Of a DNA stretch of 64,000 nucleotides, positions 41,537 through 49,800 are shown in pieces. The notes beneath the pieces were generated by a model. That model was not told the origin of the DNA. It ran no database searches and saw only the letters and a program-made list of their open reading frames with translations. The stretch is taken from NCBI RefSeq assembly GCF_900240285.1, contig NZ_OESS01000003.1, positions 248,001 through 312,000 of the forward strand, read 5' to 3'. The translations under genes were made by a program, and so were the position numbers. Each line of letters starts with the position of its first letter. The first letter of the stretch is position 1. The DNA comes from Halobacillus sp. Marseille-P3879. Its GTDB lineage: Bacteria > Bacillota > Bacilli > Bacillales > Halobacillaceae.

Positions 41537-42103
41537 ATGTTCACGTTAAGAGACGCGATTGGTATGCGGTTAGAAGACATCCAGGAGGAGAAAAAGTATC
41601 TGCGCGAAACGATTAAGCAGCTGACTATGGAACAACAGGAATTAATCGACCGCCTCGAGCGTATAGAAGGGAAAGAAGAAGAGAACATAGATGATTCTGC
41701 GGATTTCCATTCTTTAGTGGAAACAGTAAACGATGGGAAAGTACAGCGTCAGGAGTTTTTGGCGCATTCCTCCATAGAAAAAGAATCGAGTGAGCTGCCG
41801 CCGGAAGCATCTCAAAACGAATATATTCTTCCTACGGATCCGTCAGCATTTTCTTCAGACCGATCTAAAAGCATGACTTATAAGGAATTAACCCATATTT
41901 TGATTAACTATGCGAAGGAACATAATAATCAGGTCGATCATGAAGAGTTTGAGAAATACTTAATTGATCATTACCATTTTAATCCGGAGAATTTCTCTCA
42001 TATCATTTGGAGAGCTAGAAAGCAGGATCGTCGGCTTCGCAGTGTCATCAGCGGCAATCGGAAAATCACGATTCTAGATAACAGTGAGCATAAAGACAAG
42101 TAA
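41537..42103 (+). CDS. Rok-like DNA-binding protein (tentative)
   Basis: A 188-residue protein. Residues 1-50 form a coiled coil (MFTLRDAIGMRLEDIQEEKK, then QQELIDRLERIE), similar in start and pattern to the B. subtilis nucleoid repressor Rok. Residues 50-110 are a polar linker. Residues 112-180 (SMTYKELTHILINYAKEH, FSHIIWRARKQDRRLRSV) resemble a small winged-helix domain with a basic recognition region. Rok silences AT-rich acquired genes and comK. The similarity is weak and based on layout; it may be another coiled-coil regulator. AAAGGAGG lies 11 bases before the ATG. A perfect inverted repeat GGTCTTACC/GGTAAGACC (42114-42164) follows the gene. Confidence 0.5.
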   Translation: MFTLRDAIGMRLEDIQEEKKYLRETIKQLTMEQQELIDRLERIEGKEEENIDDSADFHSLVETVNDGKVQRQEFLAHSSIEKESSELPPEASQNEYILPTDPSAFSSDRSKSMTYKELTHILINYAKEHNNQVDHEEFEKYLIDHYHFNPENFSHIIWRARKQDRRLRSVISGNRKITILDNSEHKDK

Positions 42104-42236
42104 AGTGGATCCGGGTCTTACCAGGGCATTGATAAGAAATCCATTGAGCTTAGAAGGTAAGACCTTATAGAACCATAAATGAATAAAGAGGCCTAAATTC
42201 TTTCCAATCAAAAATATCCTGGCAGCTTATTGCCGG

Positions 42237-44117
42237 TTATTCAAATTTATTGTGATAGTGAGCCAGTGCGATTAAGGGGAAAATGTAGCGGTAGCTGTGA
42301 TAGTGAATGTAGAACGTGGCTGCCATGGCCTGCCCTTTCGGATAGTCAGTCGTCCAATCTTCTTTTTCAATCGACCGTAGGAGATAGGCGACTCCTTTCT
42401 GTATTTCTTCACCTGGTTGCTCTTCAATTGTGATCAGGATATCCAGGGCCCAGGCGGTGTCCGTCAATGTGCTGGCCCCGAGAGGAACATATTCTTTTTG
42501 GCTGTCGCTTAAACAGGATTCCCCCCATCCGCCATCACTGTTTTGAATACTTTTTATCCACCTGACAGCAGATTGTATGGATGGGTGCGTGGCTCGAGTA
42601 CCTACAGCCGCAAGACCGGTGACCGCGGCCCAGGTGCCGTTAATATAGCAGATGCCCCAGCGGCTGTACCACGAGCCATCTTTCTTTTGATTGTTCAAAA
42701 TCCATTTCACTGCTTGTTTTACCGTTCTCTGGTTCTGTGATAGATTCGTATAGTTTCCTAGAAATTCTAACGTTCTCCCGGTAAGGTCGGCGGAAGTAGG
42801 GTCACTAAACATGAATTCAGCCTTTTCAATCGGAAGTAAGCTAACCCATGGATTTTTAATGTTTTTTTCAAAGGAAGCCCAGCCCCCGTCATCATTCTGC
42901 ATGGTGAATAACCAGAACAAGCCTTGATCCCATGCACCCCGGAAATCAGAGTTTATGGAAACCTGCTCAGCTATCGATCTTAAAGAAGCAGTCGTGTCAT
43001 CGATATCAGGGTTCATCGTATTTACATCGGAAAATCCCCAGCCGCCTGGCCGTCCATTGGGATTATGAACAGCCCAGTCCCCAAATTTATGATGCTGGCG
43101 ATCCAGCAAATAACGATTGGCCTTTTGAATTACGGGATCGTCCGAGGGGACTCCCGCCAGCTGCAGGGCCGTACTAATGAGAGACGTGTTCCATACATTG
43201 GCGGTCGTGTACTGCATATGAGGCAGCCCGTGAATGGTTGTTTTCATCGAAATCAAGCCATCCAGAGCATTTGAAATCAGAGTGTCATTCCTGGAGTAAC
43301 CGAGTGAAAGTAAGGCAAATACCATTAAAAAAGTGGAACTGAAATAGCTGTAAAATGTCCCATCTGGTTCAATGCGGTCGAGCATATAGCTTTTGGTTCG
43401 CTCCATCGCCATTGAATGAAGCTGCGAAGGTAAGCCGATTAAGCTTTTGATTCCTTCTTCAATTGTTGAGAATAAAGAACGCCATTCTGCAGGGAACTCC
43501 CAGTTCTCTTCTTCCGCTCGGTTCGTAAATAAATCAGAAAGATCAGGGCTCAAAGCAGTCTTTTTACTAAATTTATTCTCAGCTAGTATTAAAATAGGTG
43601 CAAGATTGGTGCGGCCATAAACAGAGGTTTGATAGAAATTAATTGGAAACGACAGCGGCAGAAGCATCATTTCGACCGGAACTGGGAACATAGTCGGCCA
43701 TTTATACTGACCGGTAATGGCCAGCATGATTTTAGTATAAATATTGACCTTTTCCATTCCTCCATTAGCCAGAATGAATTTCCTGGCAGCACGCAGTCTG
43801 GTGTCGGTTTTTGGAAAATACCCTGAGTACAACAGGGCGTAATAAGACTCCACGCTCAGTGCTAAATTTCCGTTTGGTTCGTCATGGAAAAGCTTCCATG
43901 CTCCATTATCCTCCTGCCTGCTGAGAATTCTTGAAGTCAGCCCCTGAATTAATTCTTCTTTATCCTCTATTTCTAAAGTCCTTAATAAAACGATCATGTA
44001 AGCATCTGTTAATACCCCTGTTTCAAATGGGTAGTTCCAGGAACCATTAAAAGTTTGATCGTACTTAAGCTTATCAATTATCTCTTGAATGCCCTGGTTG
44101 ACAGGGATCCGCGCCAT
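42237..44117 (-). CDS. sqhC: Squalene-hopene cyclase family; sporulenol synthase / tetraprenyl-beta-curcumene cyclase type
   Basis: Cyclises a C35 or C30 isoprenoid to a multi-ring terpene; in B. subtilis SqhC makes sporulenol in spores. 626 residues, full length. The protonating motif reads MNPDIDDTTASLRSI (DxDDTT). Several QW repeats are visible (QNDDGGWASFE, QKKDGSWYSRWG, QNSDGGWGESC, and RQEDNGAW near the N-terminus), as well as GRPGGWGFSD. GGGGAGGAT lies before the ATG. The gene stands alone; no squalene synthase or partner curcumene synthase is in the window. The sporulenol-type assignment over true squalene-hopene cyclase rests on host and remembered similarity. Confidence 0.9.
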   Translation of the reverse strand: MARIPVNQGIQEIIDKLKYDQTFNGSWNYPFETGVLTDAYMIVLLRTLEIEDKEELIQGLTSRILSRQEDNGAWKLFHDEPNGNLALSVESYYALLYSGYFPKTDTRLRAARKFILANGGMEKVNIYTKIMLAITGQYKWPTMFPVPVEMMLLPLSFPINFYQTSVYGRTNLAPILILAENKFSKKTALSPDLSDLFTNRAEEENWEFPAEWRSLFSTIEEGIKSLIGLPSQLHSMAMERTKSYMLDRIEPDGTFYSYFSSTFLMVFALLSLGYSRNDTLISNALDGLISMKTTIHGLPHMQYTTANVWNTSLISTALQLAGVPSDDPVIQKANRYLLDRQHHKFGDWAVHNPNGRPGGWGFSDVNTMNPDIDDTTASLRSIAEQVSINSDFRGAWDQGLFWLFTMQNDDGGWASFEKNIKNPWVSLLPIEKAEFMFSDPTSADLTGRTLEFLGNYTNLSQNQRTVKQAVKWILNNQKKDGSWYSRWGICYINGTWAAVTGLAAVGTRATHPSIQSAVRWIKSIQNSDGGWGESCLSDSQKEYVPLGASTLTDTAWALDILITIEEQPGEEIQKGVAYLLRSIEKEDWTTDYPKGQAMAATFYIHYHSYRYIFPLIALAHYHNKFE

Positions 44118-44443
44118 ATACTTATCCTCCCCTGAAAAATTTGCTCAGTTATATGTATTCATCAAGTTTTAAAAGTATTTAGTATGGGGGGGAATATTAA
44201 AATCAAAGAAGTCATCGACTGCCAGCGAATTTCTACTGTGTCGCTGACTTCCAATAATATTTTCTTTTTCACCTTCTGTATCTTTTCTTAAAGTCATATT
44301 TACTTAAGCAGCCAAAAGGATGACTTCATATGCTGGCAGTTTCTTAGGCGGTTAATTCTAATAGAGATGAAGTAAACTAACTACATAAAGAAGAAGGAAT
44401 GATACACTTTATTTAACAACTTATTGAATACAGGAGAAATTTC
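44118..44443. other. Divergent promoter region of sqhC and malK-like gene
   Basis: 326 bases. A hairpin CAGCGA-N12-TCGCTG (44223-44246) lies in the middle without a T run. No small gene with a ribosome binding site was seen. Promoters for both genes must lie here but no clear boxes were identified. Confidence 0.4.
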
Positions 44444-46048
44444 ATGACCAAATCACGATTTAAGCTGAGCACGATGATTATTTTCTATGTGCTCTTAGTT
44501 GTTTTACTTTCACTGTTAATTACTGATCTGCTCATCACAGAAAATACGAGCGATGATATTCGTGATCAGCTTGAAGAGAAAGCGCTGATTGTATCCCGCT
44601 CTGTGGCAGAATCTCAGATTGTTCAAGAAAGTCTGCAAAATCAAGCAAACGATGAAACGATTCAGGATTATGCCATGAGTATTCAAGAAGCGACCGATGT
44701 TCTATTCGTCGTAGTCATGGATATGGAGGGGATTCGTAAATCTCATCCTAATCCTGAACGAATTGGAAAAAGCTTCGTAGGCGGCGATGAAGAAAGGGTT
44801 TTAAACGGGGAAGAATACATATCCATATCCGAAGGAACGCTTGGGCATTCGGTGCGAGCCTTTACACCGATTTATGGAACAGACGGAGAGCAGGTGGGGG
44901 CTGTATCAATAGGAATATCCTTAGATGCCGTGGAAGCTTCTCTTCAAAGGAGTCACCGAAACATTTTGATCGGCTCCTTAATTGGCGCTCTTGTCGGAGT
45001 AATTGGGGCTTTTCTGCTCGCTCGATATATTAAGAAAAGTTTGTTTGGGTTAGAACCTGTGGCGATAGCAAGAATACATGAAGAGCGTAACCGAATGCTG
45101 CACTCCGTTAGAGAAGGGATTATTGCTGTAGATTCCGATGCAAAAATTACGCTGGTGAACAAATCGGCACGGGAAATTTTTCAGAAGGCGGGGATCCACG
45201 TTGAAGATCCCTTGGGGCTGCACATTTCATATTATCTTCCCCATTCTATGCTGGAACGGGTTCTAGAAACCGGGGAGGCTGAGCTGGATGAGGAACAAGT
45301 GATCAACGGTTCATCTATTATCGTGAACCGTGTACCATTGATCGTAAATGATGAAGTAGTGGGTGCGATATCGACCTTTAGGGATAAAACCGAAGTGAAT
45401 CAGCTGGCAGAACAGTTGACAGGCGTTCGATTATATGCGGAGTCGCTGCGAGCCCAGTCGCACGAATTTAAAAATAAGCTGCATGTACTGCTTGGTATGG
45501 TCGAGATGGAGTCCTTTAAAGATGTGAAATCGTATATTAAGCAGCTCGTAGATCATCAAGTTCACGAAGCAGATGCGATCACGAATAAAATAAAGGATCC
45601 CGTTCTGGCCGGGTTTATGATTGGTAAATTGAGCTTCGCCCGGGAACAAAATATTGATCTGTCTGTAAGCTGCGAAACCGTCATCCCGGCTCCGGGACAT
45701 GTAGCGGTCACCCATGAATTAGTAACGATTATCGGCAATTTGCTGGACAATGCTATTGAAAGCCTGGCAGGGAGCGAAGAGAAAAGGATTTCCCTTTTTA
45801 TGTCGTATGTAGATGAATTGCTGACGATTGAATTGAGCGATACAGGAACTGGGATTGAAAATGGAGTTCAGGAAGAAATTTTTCAAAGAGGGGTGTCGAC
45901 AAAAGGAGAGGACCGCGGGTATGGACTGCATCTCGTGAGAGCAAGTGTCGATGCTCTCGAAGGATCACTTGAACTGGAGTCAATCTTACAAGAAGGAACG
46001 AAATTTACCGTAATTATTCCCTATGAAGCAGAGGTGAATGAAGAATGA
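44444..46048 (+). CDS. malK: Sensor histidine kinase of the CitA/DcuS family, malate-type (MalK-like)
   Basis: A 534-residue membrane sensor for C4-dicarboxylates or citrate. Helix 1 at about 10-31, extracytoplasmic PDC/Cache sensor at 32-172, helix 2 at 174-196, cytoplasmic PAS at 215-325, dimerisation helix with His340 in RAQSHEFKNKLHVLLG, and ATPase domain with N-box GNLLDNAIES, G1 LSDTGTGI and G2 KGEDRGYGLHLVR. AGGAGAAA lies before the ATG. It overlaps the response regulator by 4 bases. In B. subtilis the homologue MalK controls malate uptake (maeN) and malic enzyme; such genes occur here 11 kb downstream. Confidence 0.88.
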   Translation: MTKSRFKLSTMIIFYVLLVVLLSLLITDLLITENTSDDIRDQLEEKALIVSRSVAESQIVQESLQNQANDETIQDYAMSIQEATDVLFVVVMDMEGIRKSHPNPERIGKSFVGGDEERVLNGEEYISISEGTLGHSVRAFTPIYGTDGEQVGAVSIGISLDAVEASLQRSHRNILIGSLIGALVGVIGAFLLARYIKKSLFGLEPVAIARIHEERNRMLHSVREGIIAVDSDAKITLVNKSAREIFQKAGIHVEDPLGLHISYYLPHSMLERVLETGEAELDEEQVINGSSIIVNRVPLIVNDEVVGAISTFRDKTEVNQLAEQLTGVRLYAESLRAQSHEFKNKLHVLLGMVEMESFKDVKSYIKQLVDHQVHEADAITNKIKDPVLAGFMIGKLSFAREQNIDLSVSCETVIPAPGHVAVTHELVTIIGNLLDNAIESLAGSEEKRISLFMSYVDELLTIELSDTGTGIENGVQEEIFQRGVSTKGEDRGYGLHLVRASVDALEGSLELESILQEGTKFTVIIPYEAEVNEE

Positions 46049-46746
46049 TTCAAGTGCTTATTGTAGAAGATGATCCAATGGTGGCTGATTTAAATAAAAG
46101 GTATGTTGAACAGGTCGAAGGTTTTCAGTTAGTGGATGCGGCTTCAAATGTAGAGGAGGCTTATCAGTATTTAGATCAATTTAAAATAGATCTAGTCCTG
46201 CTCGATGTTTACATGCCGGGAAAAAATGGGCTTCAGCTTCTGAAAGAGTTAAGAGAAAAGGATGAGCAGGTCGATGTGATCTTAATAACGGCTGCCTCTG
46301 AAAAAGAGCAGATCCAGCAATCGTTACGTCTCGGTGTCGTTGATTATTTAATTAAACCTTTTGAGTTTGAGCGGCTTAAAGAGGCATTAAATAAATATAA
46401 ACAGCATCACTTTGTACTCCATGAGAAACGCAGCGTAAATCAGGATGAGCTTGATCAAATTTTTAGTAAGCAGGACCGACAGGATAGTTATCAAATTCAA
46501 GTACCTAAAGGGTTAACGAAAACCACCTTAGAACACATCATTGAGGTCATCCGCTCGAAAGGAGACGCTGCCTTTTCTACAGATGAGATTGCCCTGGATA
46601 CGGATATTTCAAGAGTTTCGGTTCGGAAATATTTAAAGTTTTTAAAAGAGATAGATTTCCTAGAAGAAACTCTCATTTATGGAGTGGGCCGTCCGGTCTA
46701 TCAATATCAGGTTAAAGAAATGCATGACATTGAGTTCTACCATTAA
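46045..46746 (+). CDS. malR: Response regulator, MalR/CitT/DcuR type
   Basis: A 233-residue response regulator. The receiver domain (1-120) has the acidic pair in VEDD, phosphoacceptor Asp54 in VLLDVYMPGKNG, and the lysine in YLIKPFEFERL. The C-terminal part (about 150-225) is an unusual HTH (GDAAFSTDEIALDTDISRVSVRKYLKFLKEI), as in CitB-type regulators. ATG start overlaps the kinase gene. It probably activates the malic enzyme and 2-hydroxycarboxylate transporter genes at 57-60 kb. A hairpin follows, but its T run is on the other strand. Confidence 0.88.
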   Translation: MIQVLIVEDDPMVADLNKRYVEQVEGFQLVDAASNVEEAYQYLDQFKIDLVLLDVYMPGKNGLQLLKELREKDEQVDVILITAASEKEQIQQSLRLGVVDYLIKPFEFERLKEALNKYKQHHFVLHEKRSVNQDELDQIFSKQDRQDSYQIQVPKGLTKTTLEHIIEVIRSKGDAAFSTDEIALDTDISRVSVRKYLKFLKEIDFLEETLIYGVGRPVYQYQVKEMHDIEFYH

Positions 46747-46769
46747 AAAAGCAGCCAAATCTGGCTGCT
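46741..46769 (-). terminator. Terminator of the threitol dehydrogenase gene; boundary hairpin
   Basis: On the minus strand GCAGCC-agattt-GGCTGC is followed by TTTTTTAAT. The same hairpin with one base change and the same tail occurs on the plus strand at 57103-57131, so the pair brackets the 10.4 kb tetritol block. Confidence 0.8.
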
Positions 46770-46786
46770 AACTTAGTAGTTCCTGT

Positions 46787-47554
46787 TTATTTAATAGTGT
46801 TACCTCCATCAATAACTATGTTTTCTCCGGTAATTAGATCCGTTGCATCACTTGCTAAAAACACGGCTATAGCTGCAACCTCCTCTGGATAACCAAAGCG
46901 GCCGAGGGGGATTTCTTTTTTGGCCTTTTCCCCTTTTTCTCCGCTCCATGCTTTTTTACCTAATTCAGTTAGGATTACAGTTGGTGATATTGCGTTAACG
47001 TTAATGTTAAACTGTGCCCATTCGTATGCCAGGCTCTTGGTGATACTGATAATTCCTGCTTTACTTGCGGAATAAGCCACATGATTGTCTAGAGCGATTA
47101 ATGCAGCTTGGGAAGCCATATTTATTATTTTTCCTCCCTGCCCTTGTTCAATCATTACTTTGCCTGCTTTCTGGCACATTTTAAAGGAAGCTGTTAAGTT
47201 AAGGTCAAGAGTAGTCTGCCAGGCATCATCGGCTAGATTCTCAGCATCATCAAGTAAGACTACTCCAGCAGAATTCACTAAAATATCTATATTACCAAAT
47301 CGGTTTTTCACTTCATCAATTGCATGGTCGATACTTTGATTATCCATGATATCACATTGAATCCCGATGGCTCTCTGTGGATCGATTTTTCTAGCTTCAT
47401 CCATTACATAATCCTTCACATCCAGAATAGCAACATTGCTTCCTTTCTCTGCATACAAAGAAGCAATTGCTCTTCCTATTCCACTTGCCCCGCCAGTAAT
47501 TATGGCTGTTTTTCCTTCAATATTAAAATTTTTGTCGTAACCTTTAAATTCCAT
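46787..47554 (-). CDS. dthD: SDR dehydrogenase, D-threitol dehydrogenase / GolD type
   Basis: Probably oxidises a polyol such as D-threitol to D-erythrulose with NAD. 255 residues. Classical SDR: TGGASGIGRAI, Asp after strand 2 (VAILDVKD, NAD preference), LVNSAGV, SQAALIALDNHVAYSASKAG with Ser, Tyr and Lys, and C-terminal LITGENIVIDGGNTIK. The N-terminal MEFKGYDKNFNIEGKTA and the C-terminal ending match the Listeria GolD / D-threitol dehydrogenase group as I remember it. GAGAGGAG lies before the ATG. It is transcribed after the DeoR gene and divergent from the other tetritol genes. Confidence 0.75.
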   Translation of the reverse strand: MEFKGYDKNFNIEGKTAIITGGASGIGRAIASLYAEKGSNVAILDVKDYVMDEARKIDPQRAIGIQCDIMDNQSIDHAIDEVKNRFGNIDILVNSAGVVLLDDAENLADDAWQTTLDLNLTASFKMCQKAGKVMIEQGQGGKIINMASQAALIALDNHVAYSASKAGIISITKSLAYEWAQFNINVNAISPTVILTELGKKAWSGEKGEKAKKEIPLGRFGYPEEVAAIAVFLASDATDLITGENIVIDGGNTIK

Positions 47555-47624
47555 TGTAATATCTCCTCTCTCTTTTTGTTAACGGTTTCATTTTTATCGT
47601 TAGGGATAGGAAACCCTTCGTTTC

Positions 47625-48404
47625 CTAGTTAAATACCGGGGTAATAAATTCTATATTTTGTTCTTTCAATTCGGTAGAAAGAGCTACATTAGAAACCTGG
47701 TCAGTAATTAAGATATCAATTTCTTCAGGAGTGGCAAAAACCGCACTGGAAGACTTTCCAATCTTAGATGAATCTACAAGCGCTACAATTTTATTCGATT
47801 TTTTTATCAATTCCTTCTTTAAAGCTACTTCATATAGGTTGAAGTCCGTTAAACCGTTTTCCACGGAGAATCCATTTCCTGAGGTGAACATTATATCTAC
47901 ATTAACGTGCTCTAATATAGACAATCCTAAAGTACCTTCAATAGAAGAAGAACGGTTGGTTAAAACCCCTCCAATTAGGATAACCGTAATATCCGGATTC
48001 TCCTTTAGTTCAAGAGCTGTAAGTACACCGCTTGTTACCACTGTTAAACGGATAGGCTGATTCTTGAGGTGACGAGCTAATTCCAGGGCAGTAGAGCTCG
48101 CATCCAACAATATGCACTGTTTCTCTTCGATAAGTTCAAATGCAGTATCAGCTATTATTGTTTTTTCCTCTCGATTTTTTTTCTCTCTTGCGGAAAAACT
48201 TGTTTCATTATCAGAATCCTCATTTAGCATGGCGCCTCCATGAGTCCTTTTGAGAAGTCCGTCTTCTTCCATTTTATTTAAGTCGGTCCTCAGTGTAGCT
48301 TCGGAAACTCCAATATGTGCAGCCAGCTCTTTTACAGTTACCCGTTTCTTTTCATCCAGCAGCTGCAGTATTTTGTTTCTTCTTTCGCTTACAAACATTT
48401 TCAT
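47625..48404 (-). CDS. DeoR family transcriptional regulator of the tetritol cluster
   Basis: A 259-residue regulator. N-terminal HTH: RRNKILQLLDEKKRVTVKELAAHIGVSEATLRTDLNKMEEDGLLKRTHGGA. C-terminal DeoR sensor domain: AFELIEEKQCILLDASSTALELARHL (phosphosugar-binding), VTSGVLTALEL, ILIGGVL and IVALVDSSKIGKSS. DeoR proteins sense sugar phosphates, here perhaps erythrulose or erythrose phosphate. The start codon is the ATG at 48402-48404 (an alternative ATG is two codons further in). Divergent from the dehydrogenase-transporter-kinase operon. AAACGAAA repeats occur in this intergenic region and upstream of the RpiB gene. Confidence 0.9.
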   Translation of the reverse strand: MKMFVSERRNKILQLLDEKKRVTVKELAAHIGVSEATLRTDLNKMEEDGLLKRTHGGAMLNEDSDNETSFSAREKKNREEKTIIADTAFELIEEKQCILLDASSTALELARHLKNQPIRLTVVTSGVLTALELKENPDITVILIGGVLTNRSSSIEGTLGLSILEHVNVDIMFTSGNGFSVENGLTDFNLYEVALKKELIKKSNKIVALVDSSKIGKSSSAVFATPEEIDILITDQVSNVALSTELKEQNIEFITPVFN

Positions 48405-48483
48405 GTGCTAAACATCCTTATTTTTATTATTAACTTAATGATATTTCATTTGTGTTTTTTTATCAATGTTAAAATGGTTTTAT

Positions 48484-48501
48484 TTTCGTTTTATTTCGTT
48501 T
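48484..48501. promoter_or_regulatory. DeoR operator candidate, two TTTCGTTT repeats
   Basis: TTTCGTTT occurs at 48484-48491 and 48494-48501, 10 bases apart. The reverse complement AAACGAAA recurs three times upstream of the rpiB-type gene at 52952-53013, so both promoters share the element. Confidence 0.55.
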
Positions 48502-48543
48502 TTATTGTTATTTTTATTTATTTGAAAACATTCAAAAATAATA

Positions 48544-48598
48544 TTGACAAAACAAAAATTAATGATAAACTAAGTGCAAATGGTTGTAACCGGTTACA
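48544..48598 (+). promoter_or_regulatory. Promoter and cre site of the eltD operon
   Basis: TTGACA (48544-48549) and TAAACT (48566-48571) with 16-base spacing form a sigma-A promoter. At 48584-48599 follows the perfect palindrome TTGTAACCGGTTACAA; its core TGTAACCGGTTACA fits the broad CcpA consensus TGWNANCGNTNWCA. It could equally be a LacI-family operator, but no such gene is in the window. Its place after the promoter fits a roadblock repressor. Confidence 0.6.
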
Positions 48599-48667
48599 AA
48601 AAAACATCCATTATCCGATGAATTTTTTGTTTGCAGAGTAATCTATTTATAAAAGGAGAGAGCAGAA

Positions 48668-49774
48668 ATGACAGAAATGCTAGCTAAACAACAGAAGCCA
48701 CAGGTGCTTCCGGAAACGATGAAAGCAGTAGTTGCTTATGGACCTAAGGATTATCGCTTCGAGGAAGTTGAAACCCCAAAGCTCGAAAATGACAAAGAAA
48801 TCATTGTGAAAGTGGAAGCTTGTGGAATCTGTGCCGGGGATATTAAAGCTTACGATGGTGCTCCCAGCTTTTGGGGAGATGAAACACAACCTGCATATAT
48901 AAAAGCACCCATGATCCCTGGCCATGAGTTTATTGCTCGCATTGTTCAAATAGGGGACGCTGTGGAAGGTTTTGAAGTTGGAGATCGTGTCATTTCCGAA
49001 CAGATTGTACCATGCTGGGATTGCAGGTTCTGTAACAGAGGCCAATATTGGATGTGTGAGAAGCATGATTTATATGGATTCCAGAAGAATGTTAATGGTG
49101 GAATGGCAGAGTATATGAAATTCACAAAAGAGGCGATTAACTACAAAGTACCGGAAGATCTTCCTATTGAACAAGCTATATTGATCGAGCCATATGCCTG
49201 CAGTCTGCATGCCGTGCAAAGAGCTCAAATTGAACTGGGAGACGTAGTCGTTCTATCAGGTGCAGGGACACTAGGCCTGGGTATGGTTGGCGCCATTAAA
49301 AAATCAGGTGCTGGGAAATTAGTGGTTTTAGACTTAAAAGAGGATCGTTTAGAACTTGCTAAACAGTTTGGGGCTGACCTCGTACTTAATCCTAGTGAAG
49401 TGGATGTCGTTCAGGAGATAAAAGATATGACTGAAGGTTATGGGTGTGACATTTATATTGAAGCCACAGGACATCCGAAGTCTGTAGAGCAGGGACTTCA
49501 CGCCATTCGCAAATTAGGTCGTTTTGTAGAATTCAGTGTATTCGGTGAGCCGGTGTCTGTGGACTGGAGTATTATCAGTGATAGAAAAGAGCTTGATGTC
49601 CTGGGGTCTCATTTAGGTCCGTACTGCTATCCTCTTGTAATCGAAGGGATTGCAAATGGGGACTATCCAACAAAGGATGTAGTCACCCATCAACTTAATC
49701 TTAAAGATTTTGAAGAAGGCTTTGAGTTAATGAAGAAAGGCGATAAATCGTTAAAGGTCATTTTAAAGCCGTAA
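48668..49774 (+). CDS. eltD: Zinc-dependent alcohol dehydrogenase, erythritol/L-threitol dehydrogenase type
   Basis: Probably oxidises erythritol or L-threitol to L-erythrulose with NAD. 368 residues, medium-chain dehydrogenase. Catalytic zinc residues in ACGICAGDIKAY and PGHEF; structural zinc cysteines in CWDCRFCNRGQYWMC; cofactor motif GAGTLGLGMVG. The segments FWGDETQPAYI, SEQIVPCWDC and GQYWMCEKHDLYGF recall mycobacterial EltD, the enzyme described for erythritol and L-threitol. GGAGAG lies before the ATG. It leads an operon with a polyol permease and DhaK/DhaL. Confidence 0.78.
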   Translation: MTEMLAKQQKPQVLPETMKAVVAYGPKDYRFEEVETPKLENDKEIIVKVEACGICAGDIKAYDGAPSFWGDETQPAYIKAPMIPGHEFIARIVQIGDAVEGFEVGDRVISEQIVPCWDCRFCNRGQYWMCEKHDLYGFQKNVNGGMAEYMKFTKEAINYKVPEDLPIEQAILIEPYACSLHAVQRAQIELGDVVVLSGAGTLGLGMVGAIKKSGAGKLVVLDLKEDRLELAKQFGADLVLNPSEVDVVQEIKDMTEGYGCDIYIEATGHPKSVEQGLHAIRKLGRFVEFSVFGEPVSVDWSIISDRKELDVLGSHLGPYCYPLVIEGIANGDYPTKDVVTHQLNLKDFEEGFELMKKGDKSLKVILKP

Positions 49775-49800
49775 CAATCTAAAGGGATGGTGGAAATAGA

